This document shows positions 53,246 to 62,427 of a stretch of 64,000 nt of DNA, in pieces. Each line of letters begins with the position of its first letter. The stretch's first letter is position 1. The position numbers and the translations under genes were made by a program. The notes beneath the pieces are model-generated. The model was not told the origin of the DNA. It was given only the letters and a program-made list of their open reading frames with translations, and made no database searches. The DNA is taken from positions 1-64,000 of the forward strand of contig NZ_JH376597.1 in assembly GCF_000233955.1 (NCBI RefSeq). The letters run 5' to 3'. Origin of the DNA: Paraprevotella clara YIT 11840 (GTDB taxonomy: Bacteria > Bacteroidota > Bacteroidia > Bacteroidales > Bacteroidaceae).

Positions 53246-53268
53246 TATGATTCATTCCATACAATATG

Positions 53269-53292
53269 GGACAAAAAATAACAAATGATTAG
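53269..53292 (-). promoter_or_regulatory. Candidate HTCS operator, site 2
   Basis: Identical over 24 bp to site 1 (50272-50295), with the same 23-nt distance to its -7 box. It is the intergenic region next to the HTCS gene itself. Confidence 0.75.
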
Positions 53293-53367
53293 GCAATTTG
53301 TAACACCACATGTAAAACACTCATATCCATATATATAAGGATAAAAAAAGAAGTCATGTATCCCTTG

Positions 53368-53447
53368 AATCAATCTCAGCCGAATGAAAAATCATTTGGC
53401 TGAGATTGATTTTCCATTCGGCTGAGATTAAAATTCCGCTTGGCTCA
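53368..53447 (+). repeat. Dispersed CTCAGCCGAA repeat, copy D (four units)
   Basis: AATCAATCTCAGCCGAATGA (53368-53387) and TCATTTGGCTGAGATTGATT (53392-53411) form a 20-bp hairpin with one mismatch and loop AAAA. Two further reversed units follow, CCATTCGGCTGAG and CCGCTTGGCTCAG. It lies directly after the HTCS gene on the minus strand. Confidence 0.8.
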
Positions 53448-53504
53448 GACTGAAAATCCACTCCATTCACAAAGGCGCTCATACGACAATAAAACAAGAC
53501 ATTT

Positions 53505-56500
53505 TCAAGTCTTAGGGCTTTTATTTACCTTTTTGTTCGCTTCACGATACTGCGTAGGTGTCATGCCGAACTCTTCCTTAAAATAACGGTTGAAGTATTT
53601 GATGGTGTTAAACCCGACTTTATCCGCAATCTCCACCACATTGTACTGGCTGCCCACCAACAATTGGGCGGCACGTTTCAAACGGATGGACCGGATAAAT
53701 TGGAGGGGTTTCATATTCAGAATGACAGTCAACTTCCGGTTCAGATGCGTCTTGCTCAAACCGAGGTCACTACTTAAATCTTCCAATGAATATTCCGAAT
53801 CATCCATATTTTTTTCTACGAAAGCTACTGCTTTCTTTACGAATTCCTCATCCAAGGAAGTCGTAGTAATCTCACTCGGGGTTATTTCGATGTTCTTCTT
53901 AAACGTTTCCTTCCTTGTTTCTCGTTGTTCGATAAGTTTTTGCACGCGAACCTGCAACATCTCAAAATTAAAAGGTTTTGAGATATACGAATCGGCACCG
54001 GCTTTGTAACTCTCTATGCGTGCGTCATCCGACATTTTGGCCGTCAACAAAATGAAAGGAATATGCGATGTATGTATGTCGTTCTTCATCCGTTGACAAA
54101 AAGCTATGCCGTCCCGCTTGGGCATCATCAGGTCTGAAATGACGAGGTCGGGCCATTCCTCACGCACCATTTCCTCTCCTTCGGCACCGTCCCCCGCCTC
54201 TACCACATCGAAATCCGAGCTGAACTCATGGACCAAATAAGCCCTGAAATCCGCATTATCTTCTACTATCAACAGCTTTTTCCTCTCTCCGGATGGTTCA
54301 CTGCCATCTTCTGCTGCCGATGGAACGGAAACACCAACTGTTTCCTTGTCCTCTCCATGCGCTATAGTTACTTTTTCGTCATGCTGTAAGTCTATCGGCA
54401 AAAAAAACGTAAACACGCTGCCCTCTCCGGGCCGACTGTCCACAGTGATTTCTCCCCCATGCAAATCCACATACCCCTTGACCAAGTGTAAACCTATTCC
54501 GCTGCCCGACTGGCTCTTATGGCTACTCTCCACCTGATAGAAACGGGTAAATATACGCTCTTTGTCCTTCTCTTCCATGCCGCATCCTGTATCCCGGACT
54601 GACACTGCTACGTACTCACGACCGTTGCGAACCGAATTTTCCACCCGTACGGCAATTCGACCACCTGAGGGGGTAAATTTCACTGCGTTGGACAACAAAT
54701 TGTTCACCACCTTATATACTTTATCATGGTCATAATTCATATACAGATGCCCAATCTTACTTTCAAAAGCCAACGTAACACCTTTTTCCTTCACCAATTC
54801 GCAGAACGCCTCAACCGCATCCCGAACAAACACGACAATATCCCCCATACTGACCGACAATCTTTCGCCTTGCATCTCCAATTTCCTGAAATCCAACAAC
54901 TGGTTCACTAATTGGAGTAACTTTTCCGCATTACGGTAAATCACGACCAGCCTCTGTTTCAAATCCACGTCGCTCTGCTGTTTGATAAGCGATCCGAGCG
55001 GAGTCAGAATCAACGTGAGAGGCGTACGGAACTCATGGCTTATATTGGTGAAAAAACGCAATTTCATTTCTTCCAGATGTTCCTGTTGCCTCCTCGCATT
55101 TGCCCTACGTTCCTCCATCATCTTTTCCTTTTCCCGATGTACATACATCCTGGAAATCCAGTAAACCATCCCGACTACCATGAGAACATATACCGCCATG
55201 GCATAATACGTAGCCCAAAAAGGAGGATGCACAACAATAGAAAGTCGGGCCGGCTCCTTGCTCCAAACTTTGTCCCCATTGGCCGCATACACCTCAAATT
55301 CATACTCACCGGGACGTAAACCTGTATACACCGCACGCCCCTGAGCAGTAGCATGAGACTCCACCCATCCCTCTTCATAATTTTTCAACCTATATTTATA
55401 ATAGGTATGGTCTGGATTGGCGTAATTCAAACCTGAAAATTCTATGGAAATGAAATTCTCATCATAGCGCAGTTCAATCTTGTCCGTACGGTTCATGGGC
55501 GCCGACAAAATAACATGCCCCTCATACTCTTTCCCCACCCTAACGGGCGTGTTAAAAATACTAAGTCCCGTTAGAATAGGCTGGCTGGCAGCTTCTTCAT
55601 ATACCATGTGCCCGGGATTGAAATAATTAAACCCGTGCGCACCTCCGAAATAAAGCGTCCCGTTTTTTGCTTTCAGTGCCGCATGGTCATAAAACATTCC
55701 GCTTTGCAATCCATCCGCCACACCAAATGCCACCAAGGAAAAACAATAACCGCCTTTTTCTTCCTCACGAGGAATAATCTTACATATACCATTCAAAGTT
55801 GAAGCCCACACAACTCCGTCGCGGTCCTCCAAAATGGAGGAAACGGCATTGTTCGGCAATCCTTCAGCCGTTGTAAGTAAATAAAGACGTCCCGACTTTT
55901 TATCCCAAATACGGATACCATCCTCTGTAGCAAACCACTGCAAGCCACGCACATCAGTCAGCAAACCAAAATATTTGATGCCGGGCTTATAATATTTATC
56001 TTTACATACATCAGGAATCTGCACTTCATCTTTTCCGGCATCATAATAAAATAACCCGTTATCTCCCATTGCAGCAAAACAATCTTTTCCTATAGGACAA
56101 AGCGAATGAATCAGCTTAAAGTTCTTCAGCTCGGGATGTCGCTCATGCAACATAAATTCTATTGTTCCATCGTTTGGATTCAGCAAGCCGACCCCACCGT
56201 TCACACTGGTCCAATAATTCCCACGGGAATCTTCATACAATGCCCGCGACACATTCTGCGCCACCTCCTGCTCGGAATCGCCTCGGTTTCTTAAAAAATG
56301 CTTACATCCCCCCCCCCCGCAAATTTGGTAAAAACCTTTTAAAAAAGTTCCCACCCATATATTTCCATGACGGTCACGGGAAAGCGACAAAACCAATTCG
56401 TTAATCTCATCTTTGAAAATCTGCTCCACCTTATGGGTTTCCGGATGAAAACGGAACAATCCCTTTCCGCTTCCCACCAAAATAGTCCCATCCTTATCCT

Positions 56501-57605
56501 CTAAAAAACATCGCACGGATTCGTTGGTAATATAAGAACTTCCCGGAGAAGTCTGTGCCAATTGGAATTTCTGCATGCTGGGATGATAGTAGCAAAGCCC
56601 CTGAAACAACGTACCAACCCAAAGCCCACCGCGCGAATCCGACATCACGGTATAAATATCATTATGGAGCATCCCTCCGTTTGTCAAAGGCAAATCCGGC
56701 ATCTCGGACACCGCAAACGTTCTCCCGTCCACATGCCGCAAGCCGCTCCGGGAAGTCCCCGCCCAAATATCCCCGTTACGATCCATATCCATACAAGTAA
56801 AGAAGTTAGATATACCAAAGATACTGGTCACATCTCTCCATTCCCGAAGTGTCCGGTTATAAAAACAAATACCATTGTTGTACATCAACCATAGATTACC
56901 CACCGAATCAGGATGCAGATAAAGCCGGTCAGTATATTCATTAATAATACCCTCAAAACGGGAATCCTGAAAAAGAAAATCGGAAGAAGTATAATCCCAA
57001 CACCGAATCAAGCCGCTACTATACACAATCCAGCAGAAATTCTTATATTGAGCTAGTTCCAAAGGAACGCCGTATCTCTGCGTAAATTCACTGTCCCCGC
57101 GGTCTATCACTTGTTTTTTATGTTTGCCGACATCGTAAAAAGAAAAAGTATTATCCTCTGTCAGGAACCAATAATTCTTGGCATCATCGATAAAAAGGTT
57201 TTTCAACCTTTTATCAATCCCCATAGTCTCCAACTCCCCTTGAATATCATAATTGAAAGCATTTGTCTTTAAATCTAAAAGCAACAAATAACGTAGTTCC
57301 TTCATCCACACTCGGTCTTTTCCGTCATAATACTCTTTCGGCGGACGGGAGTATGTCCACACATATTTCCGGTCTTTGTCATAAGGAAAATACTCAAAAG
57401 ATGCGCCATCGTAAATGTTCAATATAGAGGCAGTCCTTATTCCGACACGCCCATCCGGAACCATACTCAGTCCACGAATCTGATTATCGGACAATCCGTC
57501 TGGCACATCAATCAAACGAAATTTATACTGTTCTACAGACTTGCACGGAAATACAAGACAAACAAAAGAAATTAATGCCCAAAACATTTTCGCCATGTTC
57601 TTCAT
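53505..57605 (-). CDS. Hybrid two-component system regulator (HTCS) of the PUL
   Basis: 1366 residues. Signal peptide; periplasmic beta-propeller (two seven-bladed, Reg_prop repeats such as NIWVGTFLKGFYQI, GGLWVGTLFQGLCYY, VVWASTLNGICKI) and a Y_Y_Y domain (LRPGEYEFEVYAANGDKVW); one membrane helix (about 797-816); HisKA with the phospho-His in ISHEFRTPLTLILTPLG (about 853); HATPase (NLLSNAVKFTPSGG, GSGIGLHLVKGY); receiver (LLIVEDNADFRAYL about 1110, VISDLMMPKRDGI); AraC helix-turn-helix (about 1255-1360, VGFNTIKYFNRYFKEEFGMTPTQYR). It senses a glycan fragment in the periplasm and activates PUL promoters. An 11-base G tract (56308-56318) codes for GGGG at about 430, within a propeller blade. 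Its own -7 box is at 57658-57665. Confidence 0.97.
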   Translation of the reverse strand: MKNMAKMFWALISFVCLVFPCKSVEQYKFRLIDVPDGLSDNQIRGLSMVPDGRVGIRTASILNIYDGASFEYFPYDKDRKYVWTYSRPPKEYYDGKDRVWMKELRYLLLLDLKTNAFNYDIQGELETMGIDKRLKNLFIDDAKNYWFLTEDNTFSFYDVGKHKKQVIDRGDSEFTQRYGVPLELAQYKNFCWIVYSSGLIRCWDYTSSDFLFQDSRFEGIINEYTDRLYLHPDSVGNLWLMYNNGICFYNRTLREWRDVTSIFGISNFFTCMDMDRNGDIWAGTSRSGLRHVDGRTFAVSEMPDLPLTNGGMLHNDIYTVMSDSRGGLWVGTLFQGLCYYHPSMQKFQLAQTSPGSSYITNESVRCFLEDKDGTILVGSGKGLFRFHPETHKVEQIFKDEINELVLSLSRDRHGNIWVGTFLKGFYQICGGGGCKHFLRNRGDSEQEVAQNVSRALYEDSRGNYWTSVNGGVGLLNPNDGTIEFMLHERHPELKNFKLIHSLCPIGKDCFAAMGDNGLFYYDAGKDEVQIPDVCKDKYYKPGIKYFGLLTDVRGLQWFATEDGIRIWDKKSGRLYLLTTAEGLPNNAVSSILEDRDGVVWASTLNGICKIIPREEEKGGYCFSLVAFGVADGLQSGMFYDHAALKAKNGTLYFGGAHGFNYFNPGHMVYEEAASQPILTGLSIFNTPVRVGKEYEGHVILSAPMNRTDKIELRYDENFISIEFSGLNYANPDHTYYKYRLKNYEEGWVESHATAQGRAVYTGLRPGEYEFEVYAANGDKVWSKEPARLSIVVHPPFWATYYAMAVYVLMVVGMVYWISRMYVHREKEKMMEERRANARRQQEHLEEMKLRFFTNISHEFRTPLTLILTPLGSLIKQQSDVDLKQRLVVIYRNAEKLLQLVNQLLDFRKLEMQGERLSVSMGDIVVFVRDAVEAFCELVKEKGVTLAFESKIGHLYMNYDHDKVYKVVNNLLSNAVKFTPSGGRIAVRVENSVRNGREYVAVSVRDTGCGMEEKDKERIFTRFYQVESSHKSQSGSGIGLHLVKGYVDLHGGEITVDSRPGEGSVFTFFLPIDLQHDEKVTIAHGEDKETVGVSVPSAAEDGSEPSGERKKLLIVEDNADFRAYLVHEFSSDFDVVEAGDGAEGEEMVREEWPDLVISDLMMPKRDGIAFCQRMKNDIHTSHIPFILLTAKMSDDARIESYKAGADSYISKPFNFEMLQVRVQKLIEQRETRKETFKKNIEITPSEITTTSLDEEFVKKAVAFVEKNMDDSEYSLEDLSSDLGLSKTHLNRKLTVILNMKPLQFIRSIRLKRAAQLLVGSQYNVVEIADKVGFNTIKYFNRYFKEEFGMTPTQYREANKKVNKSPKT
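56308..56318 (-). repeat. G11 homopolymer tract inside the HTCS gene
   Basis: Eleven C on the plus strand, G on the coding strand, giving the peptide QICGGGGCKHF. Tracts this long are prone to slipped-strand errors; a change of one base would truncate the regulator in its sensor domain. Confidence 0.85.
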
Positions 57606-57657
57606 AATCTTTCCACGTTCTTTATGCGACGTTATTTTTCGTTAGTATTAATACATG

Positions 57658-57665
57658 CAAATATA
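57658..57665 (-). promoter_or_regulatory. -7 box (TATATTTG) of the HTCS gene
   Basis: TATATTTG on the minus strand matches TAnnTTTG, 53 bp before the HTCS ATG. No copy of the TTTGTT-N4-TTTGTCC site is nearby, in keeping with constitutive low-level expression of the sensor. Confidence 0.6.
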
Positions 57666-57690
57666 CTTCAAAAGAAAGGCTTAGTATATC

Positions 57691-57734
57691 AAAAAAAAAG
57701 AAAAAAGAATCCCCATTAGAAAAAATGAGGATTC
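57691..57734 (-). terminator. Terminator after the tandem lyase gene
   Basis: On the minus strand GAATCCTCATT and AATGGGGATTC form an 11-bp stem with one mismatch and a 6-nt loop, followed by TTTTTTC and a further T9. It lies 25 bp after the stop codon of the 57760-60837 gene. Confidence 0.85.
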
Positions 57735-57759
57735 AAGACTTCTAAAAACATTCCTACCT

Positions 57760-60700
57760 TTAATCTATCGAGATGTGATCTAAAACCACGTAATTCCCCC
57801 CTTTACCTTCACGGAAACTTCCGATCATCCCTACATAAATTTCCACAGGCATATCCATTCGGGTAGAATGCACATAAAACCAATTCACTCCATCAGTCGA
57901 CTCATAAGCATAAAACACTCTTCCCACACGAACCAATTTAAACCAGGCAGGTACCCAAGTATATGTGTTCCCAATAGCAAAATGTCTTTTCTTCTCGCCT
58001 TTTACAGACCATCCCATTCGCGCAAACCGTCGACCAAAGTGGCCAAGCGTCATCGTCACAGCATTTCCTCCACCGGCCAACGTTTCCTTCGCCATCAACC
58101 CACATTCACTCACATAGCCCTTTATCGCGTTGACACGGCAAGAAAAAGAAAAATCACCTTTGATTTTCCGATATATAAACGGAGTATTTTCCACCCCGTT
58201 TCCCATAAAGCCCTCACGACACTCCAAACGAAAAGTCCCTTCCTGCACATCGGCATAGGCAACCTTTCCGCCCACAACATCCCCGATTTCACCGTAAGCC
58301 CATTCTTGCGGCCATTCCCCCTCCGAAATGGCAGTAGCCCTCACGCACTCCGAAAAACGGCTCGTTCCGGTCTTATTCACCGCCGCCACCCGATACTCAT
58401 ACGTTTTACCTGCTTCTATATGGGTATCGATAAACCAATTGGTCACCTTTTCTTTGTATACAGCTATATCTTTGAATTCACTCCGTCCTGCCTCCGAACG
58501 TTGAACGATATAACCATTAGCAAAATATCCGGCTGACGGTTCCCAATCCACTCTGATCTGCCCGATAGAAATTTCGGTTCTCAGTCCGACAGGTACTTCC
58601 GGAGTAGGCAAAAGAGGATAATTGGAAGGACGCAATGAAAAGGTCAATGACCCATAGCCGAAATGATCCTTACTACCATGTTCCGGACGCAACAGCTCGG
58701 CCATCCGTTTAGAATAAGGAGCTGGTATACCTTTCAACACTTCGTAATGGTTGTATATCATCTCCCAGACCGGACGGTCTTCCAATCGCCCAAGCCCGTT
58801 TATGGAAGGCCAACGGTTATTCAAACCTTGGCTATTATTATAATAAGTAAAAGGAACACCACGCATCTGATTATGACGGGCCACGTATTCTGCTCCCGCT
58901 AATAAACGGTTATGGTCGTAAGCAAACAGACCATCCCCCTGATTCCAAGCTATCTGACAAAATGTACCCAAAAAACCTACCCCTAACATTGCATGTTCCT
59001 GGTCGCGGCCGCTTTCCTGCCATTGACCGAGTACTGTACCATCTTCCATTCGGTGCAGGTAAGGCACCGCGTTTCCTATACTTCCATTACCCAAACCATG
59101 CTTGAAATATTCAATCCCTTCACGATAAATATCCGGACGGTCACATAACACACCGATAGCGACCAAGGCCACCATATTACATGCATCCCAGTTTGTCCAA
59201 CAATAATCCACATTACCACCTCCATGAGTTTGAAGAAACTCATGGCTCACGGGGTACAAATACTCCACCATCATGTCCTTGAAGCGTTCAAAATCGTCCT
59301 TTTTCCACAAAGGACAAACCCTCAACACCTCGGCAGCCATGGCAAACTCGCTGATGGGTATGCCTAATAAACCCTGGTCTTGCCTTGCTTTCGGAATCTG
59401 GTTCACAGTTTCCGACCAGGCATTACAAATATTAACGGCACAACGCGCGTATGCCTCATCACCGGATACATACCAACGGATAGCATTCAAATAGGCGGCA
59501 TGGGCATCTGCCGAAGCCTTTTGACGGCTGTTGCCCATATTCATCATAGGCCGAGGCTCAAACGTAGATTGTGCCCATGGGTCTTTTTGCAATTCAACCC
59601 AACTTTCTGCCCAAGGATGCTGTCCTTGAGCTACCATCATTTTCATCCGTTCTAAGTCGGCAAGGGTATGCAACCCACCCGGATGGACAAATTTGCGTCC
59701 TACCGCCCCTTCGTTAAACAAAAGGGTTCCAAAACCGGGTTGGTCCCGATCGTACCCTTCCGGCCTGAGTTGCTCCAACACCTGCTTCGTGAACGGCATG
59801 GGCAACCCCATCCGGTTCACATAATGATTGTAAGCGATTTCGAACACATACATATATCTTCCACGGGCCTTATCCGACACTTCATTCCAATCGCAATACT
59901 TTCCTGTAATGTCCGTCCACTTCACAAAAGGAACATCATAACCCAAATTATAACGCGCCACATACTCGTAACCTTTCAACAAACGGTTGTTTTTAGCGGA
60001 ATATAAATCATCTCCTTGTTGCCAAGCCAATTCACAAACAGTAGCCATAGCCCCGATTCCCAACATACAATGGCTTTGGTCACGACCACTTTCTTGTATC
60101 TGTCCGGTCTCCCCGTCAATATAATGAGCCAATGTCCCGTTGTCACGTCCGTCAAGGTAGAAAGCGCGTGCCTTTTCATACATATTCCGGTCATCCAAAT
60201 GGATAGCGGCAGCCATATAAGTCTTGGTCACGATAGTCCCCCAATTTCCGTTCGTATAAGGATTACGATCATAAAAAGTATCCAGCACGGGAAGAAATAT
60301 CTTCGTAAACATGCGCAAAGCATCCTTATAATCATCCTCCGGCATCTTACGCCAGGTATGTTTCAACAGTTCCAAGGCATATACGATTTTAAAGCCTTCC
60401 AACCCAGCCAACAGCGGTGCGTCATTCGTGTTGGGAATACGTTTTAGCACACGGGCATAGGCAGCCAACACTTCGGCCGACTTACGGGCATGAGCCTCAT
60501 TCCCCGTAATACCCCACATCAGAGCATTCAAATAAACCGCACTGAAATCCCGTTCCATCTTCGATTTCGTATAAGCAAACTTCCCGTCACGCGAAATGGT
60601 GTCGAACGGTCCTTCCATCTTATAATCAGCTTGTGCACAAGGATGTTTCTCCAATAAAAGATAAGAAGCATAAGCATCCTCATTTTTTTCCTTCACCAAC

Positions 60701-60837
60701 GCCCGAATTTGCTTCATCCGCTCTTTCGTATGCAATACGCCCGGATGGATAAAATTACGGGAAAGTACCGGACACATCACCAACAGGCATCCCAACCAGA
60801 CACACAACCGTTTCACCGCAGAAGTTCTACATTTCAT
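57760..60837 (-). CDS. Exported protein with two tandem alginate-lyase-like (PL38-type) modules
   Basis: 1025 residues. Signal peptide ends around CPVLS. Module 1 (about 28-380) opens RNFIHPGVLHTKERMKQIRAL and module 2 (about 382-735) opens RKFVHPGGLHTLADLERMKMM. Each has its own active-site-region motif, QIQESGRDQSHCM (about 247) and QWQESGRDQEHAM (about 604), and the YEYVARYN / AEYVARHN and HYVNRMGLPMPFTKQ / HYEVLKGIPAPYSKR closing segments. So both look functional by these motifs. An FnIII domain (about 745-840) and a concanavalin-like C-terminal domain (FSFSCRVNAIKGYVSECGLM ... YAYESTDGVNWFYVHS) follow. Activity as a uronan lyase is inferred from family. Its promoter lacks the operator found at the neighbouring genes. 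Confidence 0.83.
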   Translation of the reverse strand: MKCRTSAVKRLCVWLGCLLVMCPVLSRNFIHPGVLHTKERMKQIRALVKEKNEDAYASYLLLEKHPCAQADYKMEGPFDTISRDGKFAYTKSKMERDFSAVYLNALMWGITGNEAHARKSAEVLAAYARVLKRIPNTNDAPLLAGLEGFKIVYALELLKHTWRKMPEDDYKDALRMFTKIFLPVLDTFYDRNPYTNGNWGTIVTKTYMAAAIHLDDRNMYEKARAFYLDGRDNGTLAHYIDGETGQIQESGRDQSHCMLGIGAMATVCELAWQQGDDLYSAKNNRLLKGYEYVARYNLGYDVPFVKWTDITGKYCDWNEVSDKARGRYMYVFEIAYNHYVNRMGLPMPFTKQVLEQLRPEGYDRDQPGFGTLLFNEGAVGRKFVHPGGLHTLADLERMKMMVAQGQHPWAESWVELQKDPWAQSTFEPRPMMNMGNSRQKASADAHAAYLNAIRWYVSGDEAYARCAVNICNAWSETVNQIPKARQDQGLLGIPISEFAMAAEVLRVCPLWKKDDFERFKDMMVEYLYPVSHEFLQTHGGGNVDYCWTNWDACNMVALVAIGVLCDRPDIYREGIEYFKHGLGNGSIGNAVPYLHRMEDGTVLGQWQESGRDQEHAMLGVGFLGTFCQIAWNQGDGLFAYDHNRLLAGAEYVARHNQMRGVPFTYYNNSQGLNNRWPSINGLGRLEDRPVWEMIYNHYEVLKGIPAPYSKRMAELLRPEHGSKDHFGYGSLTFSLRPSNYPLLPTPEVPVGLRTEISIGQIRVDWEPSAGYFANGYIVQRSEAGRSEFKDIAVYKEKVTNWFIDTHIEAGKTYEYRVAAVNKTGTSRFSECVRATAISEGEWPQEWAYGEIGDVVGGKVAYADVQEGTFRLECREGFMGNGVENTPFIYRKIKGDFSFSCRVNAIKGYVSECGLMAKETLAGGGNAVTMTLGHFGRRFARMGWSVKGEKKRHFAIGNTYTWVPAWFKLVRVGRVFYAYESTDGVNWFYVHSTRMDMPVEIYVGMIGSFREGKGGNYVVLDHISID

Positions 60838-60872
60838 GGCATTTTATTTTGTGTTAAATTTATCACTAAATG

Positions 60873-60880
60873 CAAAGATA
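60873..60880 (-). promoter_or_regulatory. -7 box (TATCTTTG) of the tandem lyase gene
   Basis: TATCTTTG on the minus strand, 36 bp before the ATG. The region 23 nt upstream does not contain the TTTGTT-N4-TTTGTCC site, and there is no visible terminator between the GH28/49-like gene and this one, so it may be partly cotranscribed. Confidence 0.65.
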
Positions 60881-60932
60881 GGCATTTTATATATATCCTT
60901 TACACTATTCAGGTATCCCGATATAGAACATC

Positions 60933-62369
60933 CTACTCTTTCGTTTCCACAAACTGCACGTTTTCTACATGTGGACCCACATAAATCCGGCACATGTCTC
61001 CGGTGTTATACCATCCGGGCTTACCGGACATGTCGTCCGTTATCAACTGCCCGTTGACGCGGAGGTTCTCGAAACGGATGTCTTTTATCTTCCGTTCCTC
61101 GTTATATCCCTCAATCACCGAGACCTCCGCACGGTCTCCGGTATAGGAAATATCCTTGAATAGCACATTCTCTATACCGCGTCCCGGTGCCGTACAATAC
61201 TTCTTATTATAGAAGATACGCAGGTTGACCAACTGCCCCTGCCGGAAATCCTCCACACGGATATTTTCGAAACGGACGTTACGAATCAAGTTGTTATCTC
61301 CTGCATTGATAGCCATACATCCCTGATAATTCAACTGTTTTTCTTTATGGTCCAGGATGTCTATATTGACATAGTTCAAGTCTTCCAGTATCTCCTGTTC
61401 TTTCGAGTTACCGTGAATACCGATAAATATCGGATGAGCCACATCCGCCCACAAGGTAGAATTCTGCATCGTGATGTTCCTGCAACCGCCTTCGAATCCC
61501 AGACGTGTGCCATACACCGTCGTACAATCGTCCGAATTACGGCAGAACACGCCATCGAACAACACATTATTGCTGGCAAAGACATTCATCCCGTCTCCCC
61601 ATCCGTAATAGCTGATGCTCTTTACGTTGCGGATCGTCACACCATCCGATCCCCCCGTAGCGCACTGGGTCGTGACAACGCCTTCGACCAGTACGTTACG
61701 GGAGTTGGCTATACGGATGCCTCCTTTTACCTTATAATCAATAATACCTCTTCCTCTCAAATTCACATCGTGTACGCCTTCCATAATGACACGCCCGGCC
61801 AATACAGCTCCACCGGCCAGATAGACGGTCTTTCCCGAAGGAACTTTCAGTTCCCCGTTCTCCGGCGTATGCAAGCCCGGGCCATAATATAATACATCCG
61901 GGTCATTTTTATCCGGTACATCCGTCTCCAACGGATTGGCAAACAAATGTAAGTTGTGGAAAATATCTCCATTCACTTCGACCGAAACATTGCAGGGACG
62001 CGTCAATTCGAAACAAACGGCATTCCCCTCCACCCTGCACGGTATGTCGTAAGAAAGCGGACGGACACGAGCCGTGTTCACCTTACCTTTATTATATACG
62101 GCTTTCACGTCAACCTTTCCGGAAAAGTCGAAAATGGCCATCGAAGCGTCCTCCACGCAGTGTTTGGTATCCCTCACCTCATCCACCTTCACCAAGTAGG
62201 ACGGCAAGGTTTTCCATTCTCCCCCGTCTTGACGTACCTGTACCGTAAAATCATCATTCAAATCCACACCCTCAGGAGCCGGATAAGTCACCAAAGAAGA
62301 CGAGGCCATACAAACCGCGTGTCCCGTCCCAACCAATAGCATAAGCAAAAGCCAGTGTTTTATTTTCAT
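60933..62369 (-). CDS. GH28/GH49-like right-handed beta-helix glycosidase
   Basis: 478 residues from MKIKHWLLLMLLVGTGHAVCM, a good signal peptide; the frame is open to 62465, but that region contains the -7 box at 62397-62404. An N-terminal beta sandwich (about 25-145, with FHNLHLFANPLE) precedes a parallel beta-helix (GAVLAGRVIMEGVHDVNLRG, NVLVEGVVT, ITMQNSTLW). The putative acid residues are in WGDGMNVFASNNV and NSDDCTTVYG (about 278), with IHGN where GH28 pectinases have GHG. The sandwich-plus-helix layout and the W-x-D ... DD arrangement also recall GH49. Annotation pipelines would probably say GH28; the substrate (galacturonan, dextran-like or other) is open. Confidence 0.75.
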   Translation of the reverse strand: MKIKHWLLLMLLVGTGHAVCMASSSLVTYPAPEGVDLNDDFTVQVRQDGGEWKTLPSYLVKVDEVRDTKHCVEDASMAIFDFSGKVDVKAVYNKGKVNTARVRPLSYDIPCRVEGNAVCFELTRPCNVSVEVNGDIFHNLHLFANPLETDVPDKNDPDVLYYGPGLHTPENGELKVPSGKTVYLAGGAVLAGRVIMEGVHDVNLRGRGIIDYKVKGGIRIANSRNVLVEGVVTTQCATGGSDGVTIRNVKSISYYGWGDGMNVFASNNVLFDGVFCRNSDDCTTVYGTRLGFEGGCRNITMQNSTLWADVAHPIFIGIHGNSKEQEILEDLNYVNIDILDHKEKQLNYQGCMAINAGDNNLIRNVRFENIRVEDFRQGQLVNLRIFYNKKYCTAPGRGIENVLFKDISYTGDRAEVSVIEGYNEERKIKDIRFENLRVNGQLITDDMSGKPGWYNTGDMCRIYVGPHVENVQFVETKE

Positions 62370-62396
62370 CTTGATTTCATTATTGAATTCCGAATG

Positions 62397-62404
62397 CAAA
62401 AATA
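62397..62404 (-). promoter_or_regulatory. -7 box (TATTTTTG) of the GH28/49-like gene
   Basis: TATTTTTG on the minus strand, 28 bp before ATG 62369, with operator site 3 exactly 23 nt upstream. Confidence 0.7.
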
Positions 62405-62427
62405 ATGCAACCGAAAAGAATAGAATG

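Noticed and set aside
53210-53264. ATG at 53264 as start of the alginate-lyase-like gene
   Set aside because: The -7 box at 53238-53245 lies downstream of it and the signal peptide begins only at 53210-53219.
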